Positions 24,173 to 35,760 of a stretch of DNA of 64,000 bases are shown here, piece after piece. Within the stretch, counting starts at the first letter, position 1. Each line of letters opens with the position of its first letter. This DNA comes from Armillaria gallica (taxonomy: Eukaryota; Basidiomycota; Agaricomycetes; Agaricales; Physalacriaceae), in the NCBI GenBank assembly GCA_037576215.1, contig JBANDB010000017.1, forward strand, positions 1,178,001 through 1,242,000, given 5' to 3'. A program made the position numbers and the translations under genes. The notes beneath the pieces are model-generated. The model saw nothing but the letters and a program-made list of their open reading frames with translations. It was not told where the DNA came from and searched no databases.

Positions 24173-26739
24173 ATGTCAACAGGACCATCGGAACATTCTC
24201 TTCCCATTCCCACCCACCACGACGTTGTCAGCGGGGCCTACAATATTTCCTTGAATTTGAGTGCCATCGGTTCCACCCTATTATCGATTCCCACTCGGCT
24301 GCTAGCAAGAATACGAAAAGTAGACGATATGCTTCCTGAAGATACACCTATTACGGAAGCTGTTACTTGGACGTCGACCGCGGCGGCGGCGAGCAAGCCG
24401 AGTATAGTATCCTTAACAGCACAGTCATTCCCTGGCCCTTGGGCGTTCTTCACGTCGGCTTACATGCTGGGTCTATTTGCTATGGTATGTCGTATCGAAC
24501 GTTGTTCGTCGAGCTGATCCTCACTGTTGTTGCAGGCTGTCCTGATGCATCGTATCCAGAACATCGTTGTTCCCACCCGGTTTCCCAACGCCTCTCAGCT
24601 TAACTCTCAAGGGCGACATTCATCTCTAATACGAAGATTCTACAATGCCCTTCTACCACTAGACGTATCTCGGACGAGTACACGACTCGCTCTCCATATT
24701 CCTTCCTTGTATTATATGTGCAAGATGTTATTGATGTGGTCTCTCCTTCTCCTCAAAAGTGCCGACCTCTGTCCCGAATACGAGTCCGGGACCATGCATG
24801 ACCTACTCCGATGGAGCCAACGAAAAGAGATGAACCAGATTGCCTGGTCCACCTTTTGCGCCGTGTGCGCTGCGTTCTGTGTCGAGGGTTTCGTCAAGGG
24901 CCTCGACGGAGTCGGAGTAGGCATTGGCGCACATATGCAAGCGAACAGTTCGCCGTTCAATCTGGTGGGTGATCTCTTGTCCTGACGTGTCTTTTCTGAG
25001 CTTGCCTTCCGTAGGTCGGCTACGCCTTTCTTCTCCACATTTATTCTTCGCCGATCACGCACGTCAACAAACCAGAAGGTCTGCCTTCAAGACCCGACAA
25101 ACATGTGATATTCACCATCGCGATTCCTCTCCTCCAGCTCACGGTCTTTCACGTCCTTTCAATCCGAAAACGATGGTCGACCCACCGCCTCATTCCTACT
25201 GCCCTTTCTTCTATCCTATCATTGATACATTTCCATACCACACTATTGATGCATTCCTACTCTTCTGTGCCCTACCATCCCGAAAAAGACACCCTCTCTT
25301 CATACTCCAGCCCAAATGGCACCGCCAACTACCCCCTGCTCAACTATATTCCCAATCTGTTTGAGACCATGCTTCTGATCACTATAGTCCTCACGATATC
25401 CTTGAATTGCCTCACCCAGCTCATGCTCACGGGGAGCGTTACCAGGCCCTTATTAGGTCTCGGTCTCGCCGGACGAAGCACTAGTGCCTGGTCGTGGTCT
25501 CCCAACTGGGACGAAGACTTTGGCGTGCTCATCTTGCGCGTTGGTACCGCGAGTTTGGAAGCCACCGGGTTGCGCGGGTGGGGAAATGAGATGGGAACCG
25601 TCGTAGCTCCGAAACGAAACATCCACGTCCGCGAAATCGAGTATGGGACTGTAGAGATGAGCAGATCTGGCGCGGTAACAGTGGTCCCTGGATCAGTTGC
25701 GGTCCCATCTTCGGGAAGGAATAGGAACAAAAGGCGCACCATGTGGGGGTGGAAGAATGAGATTAGAGTTGTGCACGTTCGAGAGGGTGACACATTAACA
25801 GGGGGAAGCGTGGGTATCCCTGGCGTAATTGGCGTGAGCCGGCTGTGGTTGAGAGAAGCGTGGAGATATGCGAAAGGTGTCTGCAAGGTGTGCCGGACCG
25901 CTTTTGCAATGTTCTGGGGACATTTCCGGGCAAAGAAAGTGACCCATGACTGGATAGCACCCCGCCGACGGCTCGAACTGATGGATGACCGCGATACACC
26001 AGAAGACGAGGGAGACGAGGAAGATGCATATGATAGGTTTGTGCAAGGTGATGAACTTAGTGATGACGATGACGATGGCGACTGGGACAATGACGACGCT
26101 AGTTCATCGTCCTCGGATGAAGAAGACGAAGACGAAGGTGACGAGGACAGAGATAGCGAGGCCTTTGTGTTGTATGCCGATCTACGCTCGAGGGAGTCAA
26201 CGCCGGGGGTTTCGTCTTCGACGCTCTTGGCACACATGATACATACCGGAGGATCTCCTCTGACCCGACGAAGATATGATGCATTGCTGGACGGAGAAAC
26301 GTCTGTTCATTACAGAAGCGTAGTCCCAGGTAATATCAGTCCGAGCGGTACGTCGGCTTCCCTACTTGCGTCATCAACTGCTCATACTTTCTTCTTAGCC
26401 GCTAGCACAGCGAAGAGCGACGATTTCTCGGCGGACGATGACCGTAGACAGAACTGCGTCATCTGCACCACTGAAGCACGCGAAATTATCTGCTGGCCTT
26501 GTAGGTCTGTACTTTTTTTCCGACATTCGTGAAACTTCCCGACTTATTCCGTCAATTTCAGGTGTCTCTCGATGTGCGATAACTGCCGAGAGAGTCTGGC
26601 ATCGCGTTCCTCTTCCTCTAAACACCGCTGTCCCTGTTGTCGACGAAGGTGCGCAGCTCTGTCTCCTTGTGATTGTCATGTCTCCTGACTGCCTATTCCT
26701 TATAGCGTGGAAGGTTATTCAAGAATTTTCATCCCTTAG
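24173..26739 (+). CDS. Asi-like membrane RING ubiquitin ligase
   Basis: Asi1/Asi3-type ligases sit in the inner nuclear membrane of yeast and degrade misplaced membrane proteins and some transcription factors. The ATG at 24173 opens a protein with about five hydrophobic spans (for example MLGLFAMAVLMHRI, LYYMCKMLLMWSLLLL, NLFETMLLITIVLTISLN). A long hydrophilic region with an Asp/Glu-rich acidic tract at 26010-26150 follows. The C-terminus is a RING: CVICTTEAREIICWPCRCL, CDNCRESLA, then CPCCRRSVEGYSRIFIP at the very end. This G-Y-S-R-I terminus is the Asi pattern. Introns lie at 24484-24535, 24965-25014, probably 26350-26398, then 26506-26561 and 26650-26704. The frame between the acidic tract and the RING can be read with or without the third intron. 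Localisation to the nuclear membrane is inferred from the family. Confidence 0.82.
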
Positions 26740-27226
26740 CTCGCATTCAATTGTATTATTTTTACAACGGTTTTTATCTAACTCGGAATGTATATCGATT
26801 TTCATACTTCAGCGATGCAATGGTTTGTGAGCGCGCGTGGTCAAGTATATTCGCTCTCTTTTCTTGCTTCCCTTCGACCTTTGACGCCCTTTAGAACTTT
26901 TGACGCACTTCCGTTGGTCGCAACAACCGCGCGGACAGTCGCATCTCTGGCACGTGCGTTTATCACCCTTGTTCGTACCTTGTCTTGTCGTTCCCATTCA
27001 CAGCTTCTGGAACTTCGTATGAGAGTTTGATATATGCTTTTCCTGCCGACTTGTTTCGAACATGTGTTCTGTTGTTGGTTGCGAATTTATCATAGTCTCC
27101 TCGTGCTGGATGTCCCGAACGTGCGATGTGGAACTTTTCGTCCGGGAAAAGTCCGTCACACCCAAGAAGGCTAGGAAAATGCTATAACTACGTGATGGGA
27201 GGTCTTTGGTGTTCAGCTGGTCGACC
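26740..27226. other. intergenic, no gene seen
   Basis: Tandem spacer between two plus-strand genes. T-rich before 26780 (likely 3' untranslated). Short open frames on both strands lack support. Confidence 0.5.
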
Positions 27227-28713
27227 ATGATATCCCCCAGTGTCTGGAGTGTCGTCCTTGTCTCGTCTTTATTGGTCCGATATGCTGTCGCAGATACTAC
27301 TTCAGGGACCTTCTCCTTGTTGACCTACAATGTCGCGGGTTTGCCTGGTTAGTCGCTCTCGGTTCCTCGCACCTTTCTACCAAAATTAAACTGCTATTGT
27401 ATCCAGAGGCGCTCTCATCTGGTAATCCCGAAACGAATACACCATTGATATCAGAGCGACTGGGCCCGTACAATGTCATTAACGTCGAAGAAGATTTTAA
27501 CTACCATGCTGCGCTTTATGCCAGCGACAGTCACCCGTTTCGCACCCCCACATCAGGTACTTCCTTTCTGTTTCACTGGGCAGAATCTGCCGCTAACATC
27601 CATGGTGTGTGTCTAGGCGGCGCTGGCATTGGTTCCGGTCTCAATACACTCTCTGACTTCGAATACATCGATTTGGAACGTACAACTTGGGATGACTGTT
27701 TCCTAAATAACGGGGACTGCCTGACTCCCAAGGGCTTTACCCTGGTGCGCATCCGCGTATCGGATGGTGTCTGGATTGACTTGTACAACCTCCACACCGA
27801 CGCCGGGGACGAAGACGGAGACATCGAGGCTCGGGCGTCGAACTTAGCCCAGGTTGCCGAGTTCGCGGAGACTTGGTCGGCAGGTATGGCTGTTATCATC
27901 ATGGGCGACACCAACTCGCGGTACACCCGAGACTCGGATGCCCTACATGGGTTGATCGACTCTACGGGCGTCACCGATGCTTGGATTTCCAACATTCGCG
28001 GTGGCTCATTCCCCGAGGAAGGCGCCGCCGCTCTTGTGTGCGACTTCCCCTTCGCTGCAGGTACCACCCAGGCCGAGATGGTATCCTGCGAAGTCGTAGA
28101 CAAGATATTCACTCGCTCGAGTTCTATCATCACGCTCTCTACGACTTCGTTCACCAACGAAGATGAGAATTTCGTCGATGACGACGGGGCGCCGCTCAGT
28201 GACCACTATCCCATATCGGCTACTGCATCTTGGTCCCTCTCCTCTTCCCTTCGTCTCTCGGATCCTACGGGTGGTCCCCACGGCGACCCATTCAACGATA
28301 TTGCCACTTCTCTCACAGGCGATGTGCCGACCATCACATCTATCACCATTCGTTCCGGCAGTCGTGTCGACGCAGTCTCCTATGACCTGTTGTACCCCGG
28401 AGGAAGCACGAGCACTGTCTACCATGGCGGTACAGGTGGAAGTGATAGCACGCTTTCTCTGAGCAACGGGGACTACATTACACAGATCACCGCCTGCAGT
28501 GCTAAACATGACGACACTACACGCGTTTTCTACCTCAAGCTTACCACCAACTCTGGTAGCGTCTTGGAGGGTGGAGTAACCACAGACGATTGTCTGACCA
28601 CTACGGTACCTACGGACGCTGGTAGTGGCGGCGAATGGGGTTTAGTGGGATTCTGGGGAAGAACTGGAGATGAGGCAGACAGACTGGCCGGTATTTGGGG
28701 TGCAGTATACTGA
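27227..28713 (+). CDS. secreted EEP-fold phosphodiesterase/nuclease with jacalin-like C-terminus
   Basis: The ATG at 27227 gives a signal peptide (MISPSVWSVVLVSSLLVRYAVA, cut before DTTSG). The endonuclease/exonuclease/phosphatase fold is shown by LLTYNVAGLP, NVEEDFNY with the metal-binding Glu, WIDLYNLHTDAG, IIMGDTNSRY and the terminal LSDHYPI with the catalytic Asp-His. Introns at 27353-27407 and 27557-27616 restore the frame. After about residue 315 comes GGPHGDPFND, ITSITIRSGSRVDAVSYDL, GYHGGTGGSD-like and GDYITQITACSAKHDDTTRV, the beta-prism layout of jacalin-like lectins. The protein is therefore likely secreted and carbohydrate- or surface-binding, acting on phosphodiesters (DNA, RNA or sphingolipid head groups). 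Substrate cannot be told. The closing G-F-W-G-R-T-G motif suggests an intact end. Confidence 0.82.
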
Positions 28714-29021
28714 ACGCTGTCACGCTGCTCCTGTATTACTCCACACATATTGTTTCATTTCTTTTGTTAGTACCGTTTTATTTTCGTTACCTTTCACTTC
28801 GATACAAACTACACTCGTTTCATTCCGTCAGAAAAGATCGTGACTTGGACCACCTACGGTCCTTTTAACATACAATGCAAATCTTCGCCCGCCTCATCAA
28901 TGTAGGTATGTGTAAGTAGTAAGTATGAACGGGGCTTCCCTCCGCTTTAGGATCGTGATACAATGCCAATAAATGAATGCAGATGCGACAACCACCAACC
29001 GATGCACGACGTCCAAAAAAA
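28714..29021. other. short convergent spacer
   Basis: 3' ends of two convergent genes meet here. T-rich blocks at 28745-28790 and near 29030 are plausible polyadenylation regions. No gene seen. Confidence 0.5.
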
Positions 29022-31292
29022 TCATGCTTTTGTTTTTTTCCTGAGGATGGGGTGTAGGAACTGTTCGTGCAGGGCCTTGCCGGCGGGGACCTACCAGAAG
29101 GAGTCAGCCAATAGTAACCGTGGTCGAGGTGAAAGCATACCATAGGGAACACATGCTCGTTCTTCTCCACCAAGCATTCCATCAGTACAGGTCTTGAACC
29201 GTCGTACTCCAAGAACTCCTTCATCTTCGCAGGTAGTTCAGCGGCGGTATGACAGCGTATCGAATGCACGCCCATTGCCTTGCCTAGCAAGACAAAGTCA
29301 GGGTTCGTCATTCTTGTATGCGAGTACCGGGCGTCGTAGAACAGATCTGACAGCTCATCAGGACGTAGCACGGCGGGGCCAGGGAAATCAGGCATACCTT
29401 GCCATTGAAGAACCATTCCCTGGAACTCGTTGTTCAGGACAAGAACCTTGACACCAATGTTGTACTGTGACGCCGTTGCGAGTTCCATGGCGGTCATGCT
29501 GAAGGAAGCGTCGCCATCAATGTCAATGACGGTCTTTTCGGGAGCGGCAACTTTGGCACCGATGGCAGCGGGAAGACCAAAGCCCATGGTCTTTAGAGAA
29601 AGGGTCAGTCAGGGAATCCAATTCAAGGTTACCGGCTTACTCCTAGACCTCCAGAAGTGACCAACTGACGGGGGTACTTCCAGCGGTAGTGTTGAGCGGC
29701 CCACATCTGATGCTGTCCGACACCGGTAGACACAACGACGTTCTCCTTGTAACTCGACGTCTGTCTATCCAACTCCTCCACAACTTCCTGCGGCTTCATC
29801 CTCGCACCAGCTTCGCTCTTCACGTACGTGAAGGGGTATTTCTCCTTCCACTGCTTGATGTCTGAGAACCACGGCGTCCTTGGCGACGACTTGATCAAGG
29901 GAACAAGAGTACCAAGATTGGAAACGACGTCTCCGAGGATGGGAATGGAAGCCTCCACGACCTTGTTGATGTTCTTCGGCATGATCTCAAAGTGGATAAT
30001 CCCGCCGCGGCCTTCAGCAGCAGCCGCACGCGCAGCTGGAGCGAATGTGTCGACTTTTCCTGTCACACGATCGTCGAATCGAGCACCGAGAGCAATGATG
30101 ACATCTGCTTGTTGCATCGCGAGGTTGGCGTATGCGCTTCCGTGCATACCAAGCATGTGCAAACTCCGTTCGTTGGACTCGTCGAACGCACCCAGTCCTT
30201 GCAACGTTGTCGTTACAGGGATGTTACCCTGCTCGGACAGCTGACGGAGGAGCTCGGGGCCCTTGGGTGATGAAAGGACGCCGTTTCCGGCGTAGACGAT
30301 GGGCCGCTGTGCTTGGTTTATGAGGGCGGCGGCTTGGCGGATGAGGGCGACGTCGGAAGGTGGGTCGAGCATTTGCAGGGGGTTAGCAGGCAGGCCGAGG
30401 TTGGTGCCCGGCATTGTGGCCTTGTATGGCAGAGGTGTGTGAAGAATACCAGCAGTTATATCCTTGGGCAAATCAACGAGAACAGGACCAGGTCGCCCGG
30501 ACGTGGCGATCTTGAACGCTTCGTTTATTCTCCGAGGTAGCTCTGAGATATCCGTGATCATGACATTCCATTTCGTACAACTTCGAGATATCCCAAGGAT
30601 ATCGGCTTCTTGGAAAGCATCGGATCCGATCGCCGATGTTGCAACCTGTCCTGAGAATACGATCAAAGGTATACCGTCACTCAAAGCGTCCTGCATCGGA
30701 GTAATTACATTCGTTGCTCCGGGTCCCGAGGTAACAAGAACAACGCCTGGCTTTCCTGATACGCGTGCGTACCCTTCAGCCATATGTCCGGCGCCTTGTT
30801 CGTGCCGGGGAAGGACAAAATCGAAGTGAGGGGAGTTGTAGATGGCATCGAAGACAGGAAGAATGGCGCCTCCAGGATATCCGAAGATATGCTTAACATC
30901 ATGGCGCAGCATCATCTCATGGAATATTTGACCACCTGAGAGACCGACAAATGTATGGTCCAGAGGTGCATTTGGATGGGGACCGGGACCGTGCATAGGT
31001 AGGTTGACATTAGTATTTTTTGTAGGAATCTGTTGGAATCCCGGTGAGGGTGCAGGTCGTCTGCGCAAAAATGAGACATTTATTTTGAGACCCAAAAAAA
31101 ATTTAATGAGACGTACACGGCGGGTGCTGCCTCTGCTTTTTGGGTAGTTGATCGACTAATATTCCTAGCATGCTCGCGTACTCTTGATTTTGCCTCGAGC
31201 ATCGAGTATCCTGACGCGGCTGTTGACCGACACCGAACGAATCTTGGGGCTGCTGGTACGCCCTTGACGCGCATGGTCGCAGGTAGAGACAT
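29022..31292 (-). CDS. ILV2: acetolactate synthase catalytic subunit, mitochondrial
   Basis: Catalyses the first common step of valine, leucine and isoleucine synthesis (pyruvate to acetolactate; ThDP, Mg and FAD dependent). Exon 1 from the ATG at 31292 codes an Arg/Ser-rich presequence for import to mitochondria. A GTACGT intron ends near 31060. The core has the pyrimidine domain (FGYPGGAILPVFDA, PRHEQGAGHMAEGYAR with the catalytic Glu), the FAD/central domain (GLGAFDE, LGARFDDRVTGK) and the PP domain (TMGFGLPAAIGAK, DIDGDASFSMTAMEL, NNEFQGMVLQWQ). Introns lie after GGLG near 29640 and after VFPM near 29140. The last exon reads VPAGKALHEQFLHPILRK and stops at 29022. Nothing is missing. A TGACTC motif at 31419 could serve general amino-acid control. 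Confidence 0.95.
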
Positions 31293-32294
31293 GACGGCTA
31301 GAAAAAGAATGGGACACTCTTCGTGAGCGACAAGAGAAAATTAGAGAGTGGGGGGGAACTCTGTAGTGAACTCCCAGAGCCTTGGGATGGTGGTGGTATA
31401 AGGAGAACTCCTCTTTTCTGACTCGAATAGAATTTCATCGACCGGCCGAATAAATCCGAAAACTCCATGGGACTCCATTCACCTGATCGGATCGGCGTAA
31501 TATTTCACCAGCGTCCACAGAGTCCAGTCTGGTCCAGCTAGCTACGTACGATGACCGGCAATGACCAAATGTGCTGGGGGCATAACCTACTTATAACATG
31601 AATTAACGATGCAAGCGAAGAGAACACTATAGTATAAAGAGAATACAAAGTGAAGATAAAAACTCCAAATTAGCCAAAATTTAGTTGACGTTTGCATTTC
31701 TGGTTTTTTTTTGCCAGAATATTTCCCAAAACTTCTCATTCACAATTCCTTATTTACGGTCAAGTCTTTAATTTTTAAAAGTTGCCCAGCTCGGCATACC
31801 TCTTTTATTTTTGGCCTCTAAATTGAAACTGAATTATGCGAAAATCTAAGTAGCTGATGCCGAGAGTCGATCATTGATGGGATCAACCGATGTTTGAACT
31901 CCGACCGGATATCCAACCAGACTTCAGCAATTACTGATCGGTCGTAAACTGTCGTCAAGAATTTCGCTGCTGTTGGAAGGATTATTGTCGTTGTATCAAG
32001 GGCAAATCGAGTTCTCCAAAATCTTCACTTCAACAAAATATAGGAAAAGAAGAATTATGCATAATGTCGGTCGTAGAATAAGAATCATGGTAGGATATAA
32101 TTCGGCGAGAGGGTCAAAGCGTCGTCGCATGGATAGAGCGTGTTAGAATTAATAGAGGAGGGTACGTGGTACATCATGATGGTGATACAATAGTGCATTT
32201 ACAAGTCCTAAGGCCAAGGTTTTGGTAAGGCGGGAAGCTTAATTAAATAATACCGCTTACCAGTAAATATATATGCAAAAGCCGATGTGATTTA
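31293..32294. other. intergenic, ILV2 promoter and AT-rich spacer
   Basis: The first 250 bp should hold the ILV2 promoter, including a TGACTC site. The remainder, 31600-32240, is AT-rich with no supported frame on either strand. Confidence 0.5.
31419..31424. promoter_or_regulatory. TGACTC, possible Gcn4/CpcA site of ILV2
   Basis: TGACTC lies about 127 bp upstream of the ILV2 start. It is the core Gcn4/CpcA recognition sequence and amino-acid biosynthesis genes often carry it. A six-base match is weak evidence on its own. Confidence 0.3.
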
Positions 32295-32815
32295 CTACCG
32301 ATAATCCCAATAATAGCGCGTAGGTTTTTGAGCATGATGATCATAACTGGAGTGCCTCGAAGACCTTTTCGAGGCCGTTGGGAGTGGCTGAAAGGGTCTG
32401 GCGTCAGATAATCTTCAAGTGGCGCACGCAGGCAACATACTTTTGTCAAATCAGAGTCGAGTCTGATTTTAGACGACGTCTCGGGATCCATCTCATGCCC
32501 TGCTTGCCCCTGCTCTGCGTCAAGTTGCATCTGCCGTTCGCGCCGTGCCTTCCGACGGAAATGAAATATTGTTGTCGCAACCAAAGCAATGACGACCACG
32601 ACTGTTAAGGGTCATGGGTTCAAAAGCGTCCACACCAGCAGAACGGAACCAACTCACCACAGACAGAAACTACAGCAATCTCCCACGGCGTTCCCAGATG
32701 TGTGCTGTGCGACGAATTGGAACCTGGCCTATGGGAACGTGAAAATGGTCGGTTACCGGGTACTTCGGGAAGGACGGAAGGTTGGTGCTCACTCTGATTC
32801 CGATTCCGAAGACAT
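32295..32815 (-). CDS. small single-pass membrane protein, 4 exons
   Basis: Product of 115 residues, family not recognised. Exons 32815-32793, 32728-32658, 32601-32441 and 32387-32295; introns 64, 56 and 53 bp, with donors GTGAGC, GTGAGT and GTATGT, all in phase and summing to 116 codons. The N-terminus is short and Ser/Glu-rich (MSSESESEPG), followed by a valine-rich span (about residues 25-46, AVVSVCVVVVIALVATTIF), a stop-transfer FHFRRKARRER, a soluble tail and a Ser/Arg/Tyr-rich end (RSSRHSSYDHH ... YYWDYR). The topology looks like an extracellular or lumenal N-terminus with a cytosolic tail. Exons this short make the gene easy to miss. A possible TATA-like GATATAAGG lies upstream on the minus strand near 32900. 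Confidence 0.65.
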
Positions 32816-34172
32816 GAGTAGACAGGAGATGGAGGGAAAAGAGGTTATGGGGGGTAGTGGATGAGGGCGGTGTCAAAGGGACGCCTACAACTCAGAGCCT
32901 TATATCACCCTACTCTATCTCCAAGTCTCTGGGCAAAGGTGCCGTTACCCGTCTTGCCAAGACACAGGAAGTCAGCCAAGCCCATTTTGCCTTAGCGGCA
33001 AACGGTGCCGTCTGCTAAAATGCCTCACCCTCCCATCAGGGCACAACGCTCGAACAACGGGGTATTAGATAAGAGAACGCATATAGTCAACTTCCAGGCC
33101 CGATATAACGACTGGAACGAGGAGAGGACAGAAGAAAAGGACGGCTGTTGATCCCTGTCACATATGTCACAATCCTTGACTTTCTTGGCCTTGCTCATCA
33201 TCGGATCCAAGAACTTTTGTGTTCTCGGTCGTTCCTAATGCATGGAATTGTGCTTGGCCATGAGGGCAAGGAGGACAATCCTTCCTTTTACGCCACATAC
33301 TATATCGGCGTCAAACGGCGAAGCCAAGACGTGATGGTGGTATGAGGATCTTTTCAGGTCTTCTCGTGATGGTCTTCGAACAATTGCGTGGGGAAAACAT
33401 TTCACTCTCCGTTACACTTAGAAGGTGACGAAAAGGCTCAAGGCTAATGCTAATAATGTCCATTCCACTAAGAGGGGGTCTTGGCGGTCAAGCCTATTAA
33501 AAAGAAGGTACTGCCCTGTCATATATAGAATAGTATGTAGGAAGAAAGAAGTACTAGGTTTTAGAACTCTCCTGAACCAGTTGTCATTACGATCAAGTTT
33601 GGAGGGGTCTTACTTGGTTACAAAACGCGCCGTTCTCGCCAAGCCTTGGCGAGCTGAGTGAAGGATCCAAGACAAAGGCTGAACCTGAGTGGGGGCTTGT
33701 CATGTACTTGTTCGCCTCGTATTCAGGTCTTGTGAGTCTCGACCCACCCAAGAGAGAGAAAAGTGGGCAGAAGCATTCAGCTAAGCATGACAAGGGAGTT
33801 TATCATGGCATGTGTGGGACACCGCTAGCGTTATCGCCGACTCCGCTAGCTGAGTCCTGTGCAATGGATCAGAGGAATGGATAGGTGCAGCTGTATCTTG
33901 GTAACAGCTTTCCCTTTCTTACCTGATGTTATCCTAAACGGTGGCTCAAACAGCAACGGCTGACTGAACGAGCGTACAATCTCCAGAAAAGCTCAGCGGG
34001 AGACCTCGTTCGCCGATTTTCAGTCAACATGTGTGGACACATCGTTCGCGTATCATTGGAAAAATCTGTCGAGTCTAGATGATGCTACATAGGAACCACT
34101 GGGTCTCAATAATGTAAGAGGGATATTGGGATATCAAAAAAAATGTGCAATCGTTTGTCTGTCTGTATCTTC
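32816..34172. other. 1.35-kb intergenic, no supported gene
   Basis: The left part is the promoter side of the small membrane-protein gene. The rest holds scattered open frames of 60-78 codons on both strands without splice support. The right end is the 3' flank of ornithine decarboxylase. No mobile-element signature seen. Confidence 0.5.
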
Positions 34173-35760
34173 TTATTCTAAGCTCATTGCGAATGCGGCA
34201 AGGGCCCGCCGCACCTCCATACCGCCCGGACCACCCGTCGTATACACGACGTGACTAGTCTCGAAGCCGTTAAATTGGCTCGCCGCGCAGATGGTGTAAG
34301 CGCCCATGTTGTCGAACGCAAGCCAATCGCCGACTTGCAGGGCATCAGGGAGCATGGTCGACGCGCAGATAAGATCGATTGAATCGCACGTCGGGCCCCA
34401 TACGCTGCTCATCGACTGCGGCTCGTTAGGCGGAACATGGAATGACCCGCCCATAGAAAGTACATATGGGTTCACCGTCTGGTGGTCGAACATGATGCAG
34501 TTAAAAGCACCGTACACACCATCATTGATGTAATCTGTCGCAGAGACATCAGTAAAAGAGTGGTCCACTACTCAGATGCAAGGCTGAAAAACTCACACAT
34601 TACGGAGGGTTGCTGGGACGAATCGCCTTCCACCGTGGCAGCACCGCCATCTACGGGGAACGGTGCGCGCCGAGCAATGACGTTTGTCGCAAGACTGAAT
34701 GCCCTGGCCACATAGAACCTTCCGGGTTCTGCGATGATTTTAAGGTCCCTACGATCAGGGAAGTACTGGTCGATGGCCTCGGTCAGATACCGGGCTGCTT
34801 GCTCGAAAAGGGCGTCTTCGAACCCTCCACCCACGTCGAGGAGGTTGAAGGTGTACCCAGCTTCCTTGCCCATGTCGAAGACCGCGCGCGCGCGCATGAT
34901 AGCGTCAGTGTAGGCAGAAGGGTCATAGCAACCACTTCCGACATGGAAGCTCACGCCCACGACATTGAGGTTGAACTCCTTAGCCTTCGCCAAGAGCCCA
35001 GGCACGTTGGCAAGCGGCGCTCCGAATTTGACACCAAAGGCACAGATACTCTTTGAATCATCTGCGAGGATACGGATGATGAGCTTGGCGCGAGGGTGAG
35101 CGCGCGCTACTTTGTGAAGCTCGTCGGCGTTGTCGAATGTCATCATGTCGACACCGACTTTTCCGGCGTTTCGTACGAACGAGACAGCCTTACAGGGATT
35201 CGCGAAAACAATACGGGACGGATCAATCCCTCCGATGGCGAGGACTTGATTGATTTCCCCATTGGAGGCGCAATCAAACCCTGCGCCCAAAGCAGCCAGA
35301 AGACGCAGAACGTACGGATCTGGGTTGCACTTGATCGCTGAGAAAAGAACTGTTGAGTATGTGATGGTTGCAAATGAAACAAGAACAAACCGTAGAAGGG
35401 CTGAACTTCGGGAAGGCAAGCTCGCCACCTTTGATGTTGTCTGTAAACTTGGCTTAGGTCACCAACGAAGAAGGCTTTTTCAGCATCAGGCACGTTTTGA
35501 GCAGCCAGCTGGGAGGCATTGATGACCCCATTACGAAGATGAATTTCAGGGTGCCCGTGGTGGAGCGGTGGAAGGTCTGGGAACAGATGATCATCCAGAG
35601 TTCCGCCTTCAGTGGTCAGATGAAGGGGACTTGAGGATAAAATGTCGTTGACGAGAGCGTTGGTCGTAACCCATCTCGAAGAAGCATTGGAATGGGGAAT
35701 GGAACGTGAAAGGTCGTAATCTACGGGGTTTATCGGGCGAAGAATCTCTACTTGAGACAT
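34173..35760 (-). CDS. ornithine decarboxylase (polyamine synthesis)
   Basis: Decarboxylates ornithine to putrescine with PLP; cytosolic, a homodimer, normally controlled by antizyme. Exon 1 (ATG 35760) ends in FFVGDLSQVYRQHQRW and FY; a GTTTG...CAG intron joins it to AIKCNPDP, which holds the PLP Lys. Then GFDCASNGEI, FANPCKAVSFV, FHVGSGCYD, LLDVGGGFED and IIAEPGRFYV (phosphate and PLP sites), a second intron (donor GTGAGT near 34602), YYINDGVYGAFNC and WGPTCDSIDLI with the catalytic Cys-Asp. Length is about 450 residues, the usual size. The residue set for full decarboxylase activity is present, so it is not an antizyme-inhibitor-like protein. No upstream ATG was seen in about 120 bp before the start. 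Confidence 0.95.

Noticed and set aside
25344..26237. 297-codon minus-strand open frame
   Set aside because: Antisense shadow of the Asi-like gene; Ser-rich because it mirrors the Asp/Glu-rich tract on the other strand.
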